Shown here: piece after piece, positions 41,731 to 50,075 of the stretch | Numbering within the stretch: the stretch's first letter is position 1 | Layout: every line of letters starts with the position of its first letter | Assembly: GCF_016907955.1 (NCBI RefSeq) | Contig: NZ_JAFBCX010000010.1 | Location: 62,001-126,000, forward strand | DNA length: 64,000 bases | Direction: 5' to 3' | Origin: Lentzea nigeriaca | GTDB lineage: Bacteria; Actinomycetota; Actinomycetes; Mycobacteriales; Pseudonocardiaceae | Translations under genes and position numbers: made by a program | The notes under the pieces: generated by a model | Databases searched by the model: none | Seen by the model: only the letters and a program-made list of their open reading frames with translations | What the model was told of the DNA's origin: nothing

Positions 41731-42486
41731 CTATGCCAGTCGGAGCTGACCACTTTGTGCGACGTCAGGGCCTAGGTCACCCAACCGGAAGTGACGCCGA
41801 CAGAGCACTTGGTAGCGGACAGTAGTTTCCGTGGTATCGGTTACACCGTTGCTCTCTGTACCCGATCGGTGCTGTTCCGTATCCGAAACGGTGTCCGCGA
41901 CCAGAACCGTGTCTCCAGCGCGAATCACCCGTCCGGCCCGCACCCGCGCGTTGAACCGTCCCGGCACCCCGCACCAGCACAGAACCTCGACCTGGATGGC
42001 CTTCAGCTCGTCGGCCAGTTCGAACAGCCGCCGCGAGCCGGGGAACAACTCGCCGCGGAAGTCCGTGGCGAGCCCGAAGCAGTACACGTCGACCTGGACG
42101 TCGTCCGCGAGCTCCGCCAGCTGCTCCACCTGCTCGGGCGTGAGGAACTGCGCCTCGTCCACGATCAGGTAGTCCACCCGCCGGCCCTCTGCCCACTCCG
42201 CGCGCACGAGCCGGCGGAGATCGTCGTCGCGGATCTCCGCGGCCTCGCGCGTGATGCCGATGCGGCTCGAGATCTGCGGGCGGCCCGACCTGTCGTGCCG
42301 CACCAGCAGCAGCCCGCGCCGGCCCTGGCGCGAGTTGTTGTGGTCGATCTGCAGTGCGAGCGTCGACTTGCCGCAGTCCATGGGGCCGAAGAAGAACTTG
42401 AGGTGCCCCACCACCGGCGTCGAGCGCCGGGAACCCGCGACAGGTACGGCGGAGAGGGCATCTGTCGGATCGGGAAGGGCGTCCAC
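41731..42486 (-). CDS. tdk: Thymidine kinase
   Basis: 251 residues, GTG or ATG-equivalent start at 42486 with a 28-residue N-terminal extension before the core. P-loop FFGPMDCGKSTLALQ (about 32-46), the DEAQFL Walker-B-like motif (LIVDEAQFLT), lasso region DFRGELFPGSRRLFELAD, and zinc-site cysteines CWC and CRRH. The C-terminus is longer and more Thr-rich than usual between the two zinc-binding halves (DTVSDTEQHRSGTESNGVTDTTET). Salvages thymidine to dTMP. Confidence 0.93.
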   Translation of the reverse strand: MDALPDPTDALSAVPVAGSRRSTPVVGHLKFFFGPMDCGKSTLALQIDHNNSRQGRRGLLLVRHDRSGRPQISSRIGITREAAEIRDDDLRRLVRAEWAEGRRVDYLIVDEAQFLTPEQVEQLAELADDVQVDVYCFGLATDFRGELFPGSRRLFELADELKAIQVEVLCWCGVPGRFNARVRAGRVIRAGDTVLVADTVSDTEQHRSGTESNGVTDTTETTVRYQVLCRRHFRLGDLGPDVAQSGQLRLA

Positions 42487-42692
42487 GGCGGGTCACCCTA
42501 GTGCCTGGCTCCTGATCAACTGGAATCCCCACGGCGTATCCCTGCCCATCCTGCGTCCCTCCGCATAGGCCGCTGCTCCGTTGGCTGGATGTTGCCACTG
42601 CGCAGCCCGCCGAAACATCGTCTCGATTCGGGACCACTGCCGCGAACGTCAGTCCCGATCGTCACCCGGAGGTGGCCGCCCTGCCGACAATA

Positions 42693-42727
42693 TGCTCGAT
42701 AACTTCAGTGCTGTCTGAAATCAAACG
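42693..42727 (-). promoter_or_regulatory. Promoter with embedded operator, site 2 of 3
   Basis: Minus strand TTGATT (42724-42719) and TATCGA (42701-42696), 17-bp spacing; the spacer holds the perfect inverted repeat TTCAG-N6-CTGAA. It lies between divergent tdk (207 bp away) and the PadR gene (54 bp away on the other strand). Nearly identical in layout to the sites at 7896 and 46305. Confidence 0.55.
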
Positions 42728-42747
42728 AACCCAGTCATTCCGCTTCC

Positions 42748-42773
42748 CGATATAGCTCGCGACGCGATATATT
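42748..42773. promoter_or_regulatory. Candidate PadR auto-operator
   Basis: An AT-rich island, CGATATAGCTCGCG followed by ACGCGATATATT, immediately before the PadR start codon contains facing ATATA and TATAT elements around CGCG half-sites. PadR proteins commonly bind such sequences and repress their own operons. Confidence 0.45.
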
Positions 42774-42780
42774 CAACGAC

Positions 42781-43128
42781 ATGAGTGGTCGGGTCATGTC
42801 CGAGCAGGCGTTTCTCGTGCTCACCGCACTCGCGGAGGAGCCGCTGCACGGCTACGCGATCGTGCAGGCGGTCGAGCAGCTGTCCGAGGGGCGCATGGTG
42901 CTGCGCGTGGGCACGCTGTACGGCGTCCTGGACCGGTTGGTGGCGGACGGGCTCGCCGAGCGCGACCGTGAAGAGGTGCACCAGGGCCGTCTGCGGCGCT
43001 ACTACAAGCTCACCGACTCGGGTGTGCGGGCGCTGCAGGCCGAGGTGGCGCGGCTGAGCGCGAACGTGCGGGCGGCATCGGCGGTGCTGAGGGGGAGGGG
43101 CGTCCAACCATGGACGAGCAGGGCATGA
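42781..43128 (+). CDS. PadR-family transcriptional regulator
   Basis: 115 residues, ATG at 42781. The winged helix is MSEQAFLVLTALAEEPLHGYAIVQAVEQLSEG, then LRVGTLYGVLDRLVADGLAERDREE and the wing GRLRRYYKLTDSGVRALQAEVARL, the standard PadR subfamily 1 pattern. It is coupled to the membrane-protein gene that overlaps its 3' end. In actinobacteria such PadR/HAAS-like pairs form small regulatory units, often responsive to antibiotics or envelope stress; the signal is unknown. Confidence 0.94.
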   Translation: MSGRVMSEQAFLVLTALAEEPLHGYAIVQAVEQLSEGRMVLRVGTLYGVLDRLVADGLAERDREEVHQGRLRRYYKLTDSGVRALQAEVARLSANVRAASAVLRGRGVQPWTSRA

Positions 43129-44012
43129 GCAATCTGGAGCACAGGTACCGGCGGCTGCTGAAGGTGCTGCCGAAGTGGTACCGGCAGGACCGCGAGGAGG
43201 AGATGGTCGGGATCTTCCTGGCCGACCGCTCGGACGACCTCGACCTGGAGCACAGCTGGCCGGGGTGGGGCGAGACCGGGGCGATCCTCGGGCTCGCGGT
43301 GCGCACGCACCTGGCGGCGGGGGCGGCGCTCACGAGCGTGCCCGCCAGGGTGATGTGGCGCGGCGAGGTCGTGCGGGCGCTGGGGATGATCGGGCTGCTG
43401 CTCGGCGTGTTCTACGCGGGGGCGGCGATCACGAACCTGGTCGTCGCGTACGGCAACCCGGAGTGGGCACCGCCGATCACCTGGTGGCGGTTGCTGGAGC
43501 TGGGGCCGGTCGTGGCGTTCGCGGCGCTGCTGAGCGGCAGGCGGACGCTCGCGAAGGTCGCTGCGTTCGCTCCGGTGGTGCTGGTCGTGGCCACGCTCGC
43601 ACAGTCCGGCGGCCCCGTGTTGCTGTGGAGCCTGTTCCAGCTGCCGGGCATCGTGACGTTCCTGTGCCTGTGCCTGGGTTTCCACCGGGAGGCGCCGACG
43701 CCGCCCGCGCGCAGGTTGCTGTGGTGGGGTGGGGGAGCGTTGCTGCTCGGCATGCTCGGCGGGTTCGCGACGGGCACGGGGCTGCTGGCGATCGCGTTGA
43801 TCACGGTGATCCTCCGTGTGGTGGCGTTCGCGCGCGGCGACTTCGTGCTGGGGCGCGCGGTGTCGTTGTTCGCGCTGCTGCAGCTGGCGCCGCTGGCGTT
43901 CCTGTTCGTCGGGGGAGAGGTGCGCGTGATCGTGCTGCCGCTGGCGGTGTTGCTCGTGCTGTGCGCGGTCGCGCCGGTGCGGAAACCGTCGGCGCGACCG
44001 CGGGTGTCGTGA
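43110..44012 (+). CDS. Membrane protein coupled to PadR
   Basis: 300 residues from the ATG at 43110, which has AGGGG 9 bp upstream; a second ATG at 43125 overlaps the PadR stop as ATGA and is also possible. The cytoplasmic N-terminus LEHRYRRLLKVLPKWYRQDREEEMVGIFLADRSDD is the typical lead-in of PadR-linked actinobacterial membrane proteins, followed by seven or eight hydrophobic segments. No catalytic motif is visible. It probably senses or transduces a membrane signal to the PadR protein or is simply its target. Confidence 0.8.
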   Translation: MDEQGMSNLEHRYRRLLKVLPKWYRQDREEEMVGIFLADRSDDLDLEHSWPGWGETGAILGLAVRTHLAAGAALTSVPARVMWRGEVVRALGMIGLLLGVFYAGAAITNLVVAYGNPEWAPPITWWRLLELGPVVAFAALLSGRRTLAKVAAFAPVVLVVATLAQSGGPVLLWSLFQLPGIVTFLCLCLGFHREAPTPPARRLLWWGGGALLLGMLGGFATGTGLLAIALITVILRVVAFARGDFVLGRAVSLFALLQLAPLAFLFVGGEVRVIVLPLAVLLVLCAVAPVRKPSARPRVS

Positions 44013-44015
44013 AGG

Positions 44016-45422
44016 TCAGACGAGCGTCGGTTCGGCGTTGCCGACGGCCTTGATGGCCCTGCGGACGGGCACGAAGATCAGCAGGACGAAGCCCGCGACG
44101 AAGAAGATGATCAGCGCGAGGATGGCGGGCCGCAGGCTGCCGGTCGCCTGGCCGACGCCGGCGAACACCAGCGGCCCGAGCCAGCTGGTGGACCGCTCGC
44201 CGACCTCGTAGAGCGAGAAGTACTGGGCTTCCCTGCCGGGCGGCACCATCTGGCTGAAGAGGCTGCGGGACAGGGCGTTCGTGCCGCCGAGCACGATGCC
44301 GATGCCGGCGGCGACGAGGTAGAACTGCATCTCGTCGCCTGCCTTCACGAAGAACGCCGCGGTGATCACGACGATCCACACGACGAGCGAGCCGAGGATC
44401 GTCTTCTTGGCACCGACGCGCTTGGCCACGAACCCGTGCAGCACGCCGCCGACGAACGCGACGAACTGGACGATCAGGATGACCGTGATCAGCGTCTGCT
44501 GCTCGAACTTCAGCTCGACGCTGCCGTACTGCGCCGACACGTTGGCCACGGTGGCGATGCCGTCGGTGTAGATCAGGTAGGTGCCGAGGAACGCCAGCGT
44601 GAGCGGGAAGGCCTTGGCCTGCTTGAGGGTCGTGCCGAGTTCCTTGAACCCGGCGGAGATCACCGAGCCGCCGTGTTCGTGGCCGTGGGGCGCCTGGTGC
44701 TCGGTGAGGCGCGTCAGCGGGATGATCGTGAAGCCCGCCCACCACACGCCGGAGATGACGAACGCGATGCGCGCCGCGTCGCCGGCCGTGATGCCGAGGG
44801 AGTCCGCGGACAGCGTGATGCCGAGCTGGATCGCCAGCGCCACACCACCGCCGAGGTAGCCGAACGCCCAGCCGCGGCTGGACAGCGCGTCGCGTTCGTC
44901 GGGTGTCGCGATCTCGGGCAGGAAGGCGTAGTAGACGACCACGCTGGCGCCGTAGCCGATGTTGGCGATGATGAAGAACAGCACGCCGAGCGTCCAGTTT
45001 GTGCCCTGCACGGCCGCGAGCGCGACGGTGGCCGCGGACCCGGTGAAGGCGAAGAAGGCGAGCATCTTCTTCTTGTTCTGCGTCCGGTCCGCGATGGCGC
45101 CCATGACCGGCAGAACGACGACCTGGATGACGGTGGCGAGTGAGAGCAGATAGCCCCACAGCGAGCCGGAGGGGAACTGCAGCCCGAGGAACGTGACGTC
45201 GCAGTGGTCGAACGCGTTGTCGCCCGCGCAGGGATTCGCCCCGTTGAGCGCGGTGTCCGCTTTGGCGGCGTTCTTCGCGATGCTCGTCAGGTACAGCGAG
45301 AAGAACACTGTGACCACGGACGTGGGGAACACGGAGTTCGCCACGTCGTACCAGACCCAGCCGCGCTGTTCCCGGCGGCGGGCGGTTTTGGCGTCGGCGG
45401 CGTCGTCGCCCTTGACCTTCAT
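44016..45422 (-). CDS. UMF1/Atg22-like MFS transporter
   Basis: 468 residues. WVWYDVANSVFPTSVVTVFFSLYL near the N-terminus is the hallmark of the UMF1 family, which includes fungal vacuolar Atg22. About twelve membrane segments, a GAIADRTQNKKKMLAFFAF loop signature and a late LVVWIVVITAAFFVKAGDEMQFYLVAAGIG stretch. A His/Gly-rich loop (APHGHEHGGS) separates the two halves. Substrates of bacterial members are mostly unknown; amino acids or small peptides are likely. Convergent with the PadR-linked gene, 3 bp apart. Confidence 0.88.
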   Translation of the reverse strand: MKVKGDDAADAKTARRREQRGWVWYDVANSVFPTSVVTVFFSLYLTSIAKNAAKADTALNGANPCAGDNAFDHCDVTFLGLQFPSGSLWGYLLSLATVIQVVVLPVMGAIADRTQNKKKMLAFFAFTGSAATVALAAVQGTNWTLGVLFFIIANIGYGASVVVYYAFLPEIATPDERDALSSRGWAFGYLGGGVALAIQLGITLSADSLGITAGDAARIAFVISGVWWAGFTIIPLTRLTEHQAPHGHEHGGSVISAGFKELGTTLKQAKAFPLTLAFLGTYLIYTDGIATVANVSAQYGSVELKFEQQTLITVILIVQFVAFVGGVLHGFVAKRVGAKKTILGSLVVWIVVITAAFFVKAGDEMQFYLVAAGIGIVLGGTNALSRSLFSQMVPPGREAQYFSLYEVGERSTSWLGPLVFAGVGQATGSLRPAILALIIFFVAGFVLLIFVPVRRAIKAVGNAEPTLV

Positions 45423-45476
45423 GTCGGCGGACTGTACTTGTCCGCCGACACGTCCAATGATCGACTGCCCAACCTG

Positions 45477-46238
45477 TTACCAGGCGCCGCGCGACCGGAG
45501 TACGTCGCGCAGCACATCGGGCCTGTCGGTGACCAGTCCGTCCACCCCGATGTCCAGCAACGCCCGCATGTCGGTCTCGTCATCGATGGTCCACACGTGC
45601 ACCTCGAGGTCCCGCCGATGCGCCGCCCGCACGAACCTCCGGTCCACGATCGTGAGCCGCCCCTGGTTGACCGGCACCTGCGCCACCTGCCCCCGCACGG
45701 CGAGCCCGGCGAACGGAATCCGCCCGGCTGCCCACAACGCCCCGGCCGACCGAGGCCCCATGGACGTCAGCAACCCAGGCCCGCCGCGCCGCCGCAACCG
45801 CGCCAGCCGGTTGTCGGAGAAACTCGCCAGACACACCCGATGCAAGGCCTTGGCCTTGCGCAGTAACGCGAGGATCGGCTCAACGGCCCGATCGGTTTTC
45901 ACATCGATGTTGAAGAACGTGTCCGGCAACTCCTCCAGCACGTCCGCCAACCGCGCGATGGGCTCCCGCCCGCCGACCCGCGCCATCCTTACCTCGGCCC
46001 ACGGCAGCTCCGCCACGAGCCCGTGCCCGTCGGTGGTCCGATCCAGCGTGAGGTCGTGGTGCACCACGACCTCACCATCAGCCGTGGCATGGACATCGGT
46101 CTCGACGTAGCGGTAGCCCTCCTGCACGGCACGCCGGAACGAGCTCAGCGAGTTCTCCATGCCGGTGAGGTCGTCGACATGCCAGCCGCGGTGGGCGAAG
46201 GCGCGGGGACGCGGTCCTGCGAGGTACGGGTGGGTCAC
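45477..46238 (-). CDS. Glycerophosphodiester phosphodiesterase
   Basis: 253 residues. GDPD signature residues: AHRGWHVDDLTGMENSLSSF (catalytic His and Glu-Asn), GYRYVETDVHATADGEVVVHHDLTLDRTTDG with metal-binding Glu/Asp and catalytic His, FNIDVKTD and late VHVWTIDDETDMRALLDIGVDGLVTDRPD. It hydrolyses glycerophosphodiesters to glycerol-3-phosphate and an alcohol. No signal peptide, so cytosolic. The promoter with embedded operator at 46305-46339 is directed at it. Confidence 0.93.
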   Translation of the reverse strand: MTHPYLAGPRPRAFAHRGWHVDDLTGMENSLSSFRRAVQEGYRYVETDVHATADGEVVVHHDLTLDRTTDGHGLVAELPWAEVRMARVGGREPIARLADVLEELPDTFFNIDVKTDRAVEPILALLRKAKALHRVCLASFSDNRLARLRRRGGPGLLTSMGPRSAGALWAAGRIPFAGLAVRGQVAQVPVNQGRLTIVDRRFVRAAHRRDLEVHVWTIDDETDMRALLDIGVDGLVTDRPDVLRDVLRSRGAW

Positions 46239-46541
46239 GCCCCGAGTGTGCCTTCCACGGCCGACTTCCTGGTGGACAGTGGGTGGCTGGACACTTTCTT
46301 TTCTTCCTCTATCTCTTCAGTGCAGACTTAAATCAAACATCACGAAACCGGACCACCCCGGCACGCATCGCCACCGCACCCCACCCACACGCGGGCCCAA
46401 CCCAACCCACCGGAACACAACCAAACCCCACCCGAATCGAACACCAATCGTCGTACCGGTACTCTCGCATCCCCTACGAAGGTCGGGCTTTCTGGCGCGT
46501 CGCTGGAGACCACCACCCGCCACCCGCTACCGTCGCGCGCC
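46239..46541. other. 303-bp spacer with promoter motif and C-run tract
   Basis: No gene. The first 70 bp are the GDPD leader; the operator-bearing promoter is at 46305-46339. From about 46375 to 46433 the plus strand has repeated runs of C (46379-46382, 46384-46386, 46396-46398, 46401-46403, 46406-46408, 46426-46429, 46431-46433), so the minus strand is G-run rich. A 10-bp palindrome GTACCGGTAC occurs near 46453. Confidence 0.6.
46305..46339 (-). promoter_or_regulatory. Promoter with embedded operator, site 3 of 3
   Basis: Minus strand TTGATT (46336-46331) and GATAGA (46313-46308), 17 bp apart, 70 bp before the GDPD start. The spacer contains CACTGAAG opposite TTTAAGTC, the same imperfect inverted repeat as at 7896 and 42693. 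Confidence 0.6.
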
Positions 46542-46883
46542 ATGGAGCGCTCCATGGAGGCGGATGAGCCCAAGCACTGCGCGTGGTGCGGGAGGCGGTT
46601 GCCGGGGAGTGGGCGGATCGGCCGGCCGAGGCGGTACTGCGCGCAGCCGTGCCGTCAACGCGCGTACGAACGCAGGGCCGCGTTGCAGAGGGGTGGCCTG
46701 CCGGAGGACGCGGTGGTGCTGAGCACGGCGGAGCTGGCTGATCTGCAGGACAGGTTGTTCCAGTTGCGGTGTGCGGCGGAGGACGTGGTGACCGCGGCGC
46801 AGGACGGGGCGGAGAACGAGGAGCTGCGGAAGCTGGCCGCGGAGCTGGTGGAATCGGCGAAGGGTTTGGAGCGGCTCAGGTAG
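46542..46883 (+). CDS. Small protein with CxxC...CxxxC zinc-finger-like N-terminus
   Basis: 113 residues. Two possible starts, ATG 46542 and ATG 46554, lie within a perfect 18-bp palindrome. The N-terminal HCAWCGRRLPGSGRIGRPRRYCAQPCRQRAYERR contains four cysteines in a treble-clef-like arrangement common in small actinobacterial proteins that have CRQRAYRxR; the C-terminal half (VLSTAELADLQDRLFQLRCAAEDVVTAAQDGAENEELRKLAAELVE) is helical and could form a coiled coil. Possibly a nucleic-acid-binding regulator. It sits just before the GGDEF-EAL gene but a link is unproven. Confidence 0.75.
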   Translation: MERSMEADEPKHCAWCGRRLPGSGRIGRPRRYCAQPCRQRAYERRAALQRGGLPEDAVVLSTAELADLQDRLFQLRCAAEDVVTAAQDGAENEELRKLAAELVESAKGLERLR

Positions 46884-46946
46884 CCGTTCGCACATTTGCG
46901 AACTGACCGGCGTAGCGGGTTGCTTACGTCCGGTGATCGGACGATC

Positions 46947-48956
46947 ATGACGCGCGTGACCTCCTACTGCCGCACGGTGCTGGACCGAGCGGATGTCGGC
47001 TATGCCGTGACGGATGCGCGCGGGAACCTGTTGTGGTGCAACCGTGCGTTGGGTGCGGTGCTCGGGATTCCGGTCGAGCAGGCTCATGGGCGGTCGTTGC
47101 CTGCGCTTCTTCCTGGTGTGCCGGAGGTTCCTGCGCCGGCGCGGGAGGTGCTGGTGCCGGGTCCGAAGTGGCTCGAGGTGCGGTGCAGCCGGTTGGGTGA
47201 CGATCTGATGTACGAGGTCGTGGACGTGTCGGCGTGGCGGGATCGTGAGCTGACGGTCACGCAGGAGGCCGACGCGCTGCGGCGGGCTCAGGCGTTGGGG
47301 CGGATGGGCACGTGGGAGTGGTCCATCTCGGACGACCGGGTGACGTGGTCGGACACGTTGCTGGAGATGTTCGGGTTCGCGCCGGGGACGGCGTTCGACT
47401 TCGAGCTGTACTCGCGGCTGGTGCATCCTGACGACCTGCCGATGATCGAGGAGACGCTGGACGCGGCGCTCAGGACCGGTTCGGTGTTCACCTACACGCA
47501 TCGGATGATCCGTCCTGATGGCAAGGAGCGGGTGTTCGAGTGTTTCGGTGAGGTCGTGGTGGACGACGAGGGTGCGCCGGTGCGTGCGTTGGGCACGGCG
47601 CATGACGTGACGCAGTCGTCGCGGGTGCACGACGAGCTGGTGCGGATGGCGGAGCAGGATCCGTTGACGGGTCTGCCGAACCGCAGGGCGTTGACCAGGG
47701 CGTTGGAGCAGGAGCTGGCGAACAGCGGTTCCGGTGCGTTGCTGGTGCTGGATCTGGACAACTTCAAGGATGTCAACGACCTGCGGGGTCATGCCGTGGG
47801 TGACCGTGTGATGCGGATGCTGGCGAGTGCGTTGCAGTCGCGGCTGGGTGATCGGTTGATCGCGCGGCTGGGTGGTGACGAGTTCGCGGTGGTGTTGCCG
47901 GGTGCGTCGTTGCGGGACGCGTCGGAGGTGGCGGACAACCTGAAGGAGGCGGTGGCGGGGTTCCCGTTGGCGGGGATCGGCACTCCGGCGCGGATCACGG
48001 TGAGCACGGGGCTGGCGGAGTTCGGTCCTGGTGATTCGTGGGAGCTTGTGCTGGCGAACGCGGACCTGGCGCTGTACGCGTCGAAGGCGGCGGGCCGGGA
48101 TCGGGTGACGGTGTACGAGCCGAACCACTACGCGGACACCGTGAAGCGGGTGAGTGTGCTGGATCGGCTGCGGGCGGCGCTCGCGGGCGGTGGTCTGGCG
48201 CTGTACGGCATGCCGATGGTGGAGCTGAACACCGGTACGACGCTGGGTCACGAGTTGTTGTTGCGGTTGGAGGATCAGCAGGAGCCGTATCTGGGGCCGG
48301 CGGATTTCCTGCCGGTGGCGGAGCGGAGCAACCTGATCCTGGAGGTCGACCGCTGGGTGTTGTCGACGGCGATCGACGCGTTGGTGGCGGAGCCGGATTC
48401 GCGGTTGCGGTTCAACGTGAACGTGTCGGGCCGGACGTTGGAGGATCCCGATTTCGGGAACTTCGTGCTGGACAGGCTGGGGTCGGCGGGGGTGGCTCCC
48501 GGCCGGTTGGGGCTGGAGATCACGGAGACGGCCGCGGTGACCAATTTGGACGCTGCTGTCACGCTCGCGAGGCAGCTGCGGAGTTTCGGGTGCCGGATCA
48601 CGTTGGACGACTTCGGGTCGGGTTTCGGGTCGTTCGTCCACTTGAAGCATCTGCCCATCACGGGCATCAAGATCGATGGTGAGTTCGTGAAGGGCATCGA
48701 GACCAGTGAGGCGGATGCGGTGCTGGTGTCGGGGATCGTGCAGATCGCGAACGGGCTGGGGTTGTCGTCGGTGGCGGAGTGGGTGGAGCGTCCGTCTCAG
48801 GTGGAGGCTCTGAAGAAGCTGGGTGTGCGGGTGGGGCAGGGTTTTCACCTGGGCAGGCCGGTGCCGTTGCGTGACGTGGTGAACGCGGAGCGCATGCCGC
48901 CGAATGGAGCATTGTCGTCTCGGGTGGTCGGAGCAGAGGATGGTGCGCGCTCCTGA
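46947..48956 (+). CDS. PAS-PAS-GGDEF-EAL cyclic-di-GMP signalling protein
   Basis: 669 residues from the ATG at 46947 (MTRVTSYCRTVLDRADVGYAVTD). Two PAS regions: about 10-85 (ADVGYAVTDARGNLLWCNRALGAVLG) and about 110-235 (MGTWEWSISDDRVTWSDTLLEMFGF... MIRPDGKERVFECFGEVV). The GGDEF domain has an intact RLGGDEFAVV (about 308) and the EAL domain keeps the catalytic residues (HELLLRLE with Glu, NVNVSGRT, LEITETA, TLDDFGSGFGS, IKIDGEFVKG, AEWVE, GQGFHLGRP), although the name motif reads ELL. Either or both activities may be live. No membrane segments. Codon choice is richer in TTG, GGT and GAT than in most of the window. Confidence 0.93.
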   Translation: MTRVTSYCRTVLDRADVGYAVTDARGNLLWCNRALGAVLGIPVEQAHGRSLPALLPGVPEVPAPAREVLVPGPKWLEVRCSRLGDDLMYEVVDVSAWRDRELTVTQEADALRRAQALGRMGTWEWSISDDRVTWSDTLLEMFGFAPGTAFDFELYSRLVHPDDLPMIEETLDAALRTGSVFTYTHRMIRPDGKERVFECFGEVVVDDEGAPVRALGTAHDVTQSSRVHDELVRMAEQDPLTGLPNRRALTRALEQELANSGSGALLVLDLDNFKDVNDLRGHAVGDRVMRMLASALQSRLGDRLIARLGGDEFAVVLPGASLRDASEVADNLKEAVAGFPLAGIGTPARITVSTGLAEFGPGDSWELVLANADLALYASKAAGRDRVTVYEPNHYADTVKRVSVLDRLRAALAGGGLALYGMPMVELNTGTTLGHELLLRLEDQQEPYLGPADFLPVAERSNLILEVDRWVLSTAIDALVAEPDSRLRFNVNVSGRTLEDPDFGNFVLDRLGSAGVAPGRLGLEITETAAVTNLDAAVTLARQLRSFGCRITLDDFGSGFGSFVHLKHLPITGIKIDGEFVKGIETSEADAVLVSGIVQIANGLGLSSVAEWVERPSQVEALKKLGVRVGQGFHLGRPVPLRDVVNAERMPPNGALSSRVVGAEDGARS

Positions 48957-48971
48957 TCACCGCCTGATGGG

Positions 48972-49604
48972 ATGCTCGTGTCTTCTGGTCTGCGTCGTCT
49001 TGAGTTGAGTGTTGCCGAGCCCGAGTTGTCGGTGGACTTCTTCGCCGCCGTGCTCGGTTGGACGGTGATAGCGGAGCCGGGCGGGTCGTTCACGGGCTGG
49101 GTCGGTGACAGACTCGCGGCGCAGGTCGTTGCGGGGCAAGAGGGTTGGCGTCTGTTCTTCGGCGGTGACGAGCCTCGTGCGCTGCGGGCGAATTCCTTTG
49201 TGGACAGTGGCAGGGTGTTGCACGGTCCGTGGGCGCCGCCGCCGCGGCACGGTGAGCCGTGCTGGGCGGAGCTGGTGACCGGTACGCCGGATGACGAGTA
49301 CTGGGTGCGTGAGCTCGGCTGGGCCGTGCGGGGTGATCTCTTCACGTCGGCCCGGCACGGTGATCCGCGTCCGGTGGCGGGCACGGCGACGTCGCCGACG
49401 GCCGGTGAGCCGCGGTGGGGCGTGTTCTTCGCCGTGGACGATCTTCCGGCCGCGTGTCAGCGGGTGTCCGAGTTGGACGGTCGGGTGTCGTCGGGCCCTG
49501 GACTGTTGCCGCTCGGGGTGACGGCGTCGATCGAGAGCCCGCACGGCGGTGGCTGCGTGTTGCTGGAGAAGCCCGCGGGCTGGGGCGGGAACCGGGCGGG
49601 TTAG
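48972..49604 (+). CDS. VOC-family (glyoxalase/bleomycin-resistance-like) protein, two domains
   Basis: 210 residues, ATG at 48972. Two beta-alpha-beta-beta-beta modules: RRLELSVAEPELSVDFFAAVLGWTVIAEPGGSFTGWVGD for the first and PRWGVFFAVDDLPAACQRVSELDGRVSSGPGLLPLG...IESPHGGGCVLLEK for the second, the usual shape of tandem VOC proteins. No assigned reaction; VOC folds serve in metal-dependent isomerases and drug-binding proteins. The 3' end overlaps the convergent oxidoreductase by 4 bp. Confidence 0.82.
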   Translation: MLVSSGLRRLELSVAEPELSVDFFAAVLGWTVIAEPGGSFTGWVGDRLAAQVVAGQEGWRLFFGGDEPRALRANSFVDSGRVLHGPWAPPPRHGEPCWAELVTGTPDDEYWVRELGWAVRGDLFTSARHGDPRPVAGTATSPTAGEPRWGVFFAVDDLPAACQRVSELDGRVSSGPGLLPLGVTASIESPHGGGCVLLEKPAGWGGNRAG

Positions 49605-50065
49605 GCGTCCAGTTCGGGTGGGAAGCCGCCGGTGGCGACGGGGCCCCAGCTGTCGATGGTGATGCGGATGAGTGCTTTGCCCTGGCGCAGCATGGCGGCG
49701 CGGTACTCGTCCCAGTCGGGGTGTTCGCCTGCGATGCAGCGGTAGTACTCGACGAAGTCCTCGAGTGCGTCGGGCAGGTCGAGGACTTCGGCGGTGCCGT
49801 CGATCTGTACGTAGGGGCCGTCCCAGTCGTCGGAGAGTACGCACATCGTGACGGATGGGTTGCGGCGGGCGTTGCGGGTTTTGGCGCGTTGCGGGTAGGT
49901 GGACACCACGATGCGGCCTTGGGAGTCGACGCCGCAGGAGACGGGGGAGACCTGCACGCCGTCGGTGGTGGTGCGGCGGGTGATCAGGACGCCGTGGTGG
50001 CGGGTGCGGAGGAACTCGAGCAGCTGAGGCCGGTCGACGACGTCGGCGGTGGCGATCTTCGGCAT
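49601..50065 (-). CDS. PPOX-class F420-dependent oxidoreductase
   Basis: 154 residues from the ATG at 50065 (MPKIATADVVDRPQLLEFLRTRHHGVLITRR). Split-barrel flavin/deazaflavin fold landmarks: GVLITRRTTTDGVQVSPVSCGVD, IVVSTYPQRAKTRNARRNPSVTMCVLSDDW and the C-terminal WDEYRAAMLRQGKALIRITIDSWGPV. This small form is the F420-binding FDOR-B type. It reduces an unsaturated compound with F420H2. The start overlaps by a few bases the divergent hydrolase leader. Confidence 0.88.
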   Translation of the reverse strand: MPKIATADVVDRPQLLEFLRTRHHGVLITRRTTTDGVQVSPVSCGVDSQGRIVVSTYPQRAKTRNARRNPSVTMCVLSDDWDGPYVQIDGTAEVLDLPDALEDFVEYYRCIAGEHPDWDEYRAAMLRQGKALIRITIDSWGPVATGGFPPELDA

Positions 50066-50075
50066 GATGTGCAGC

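Noticed and set aside
46527..48848. Very long open frame on the minus strand (773 codons)
   Set aside because: Antisense to the PAS-GGDEF-EAL gene; Arg/His/Pro-rich composition and no domain. A GC-bias shadow.
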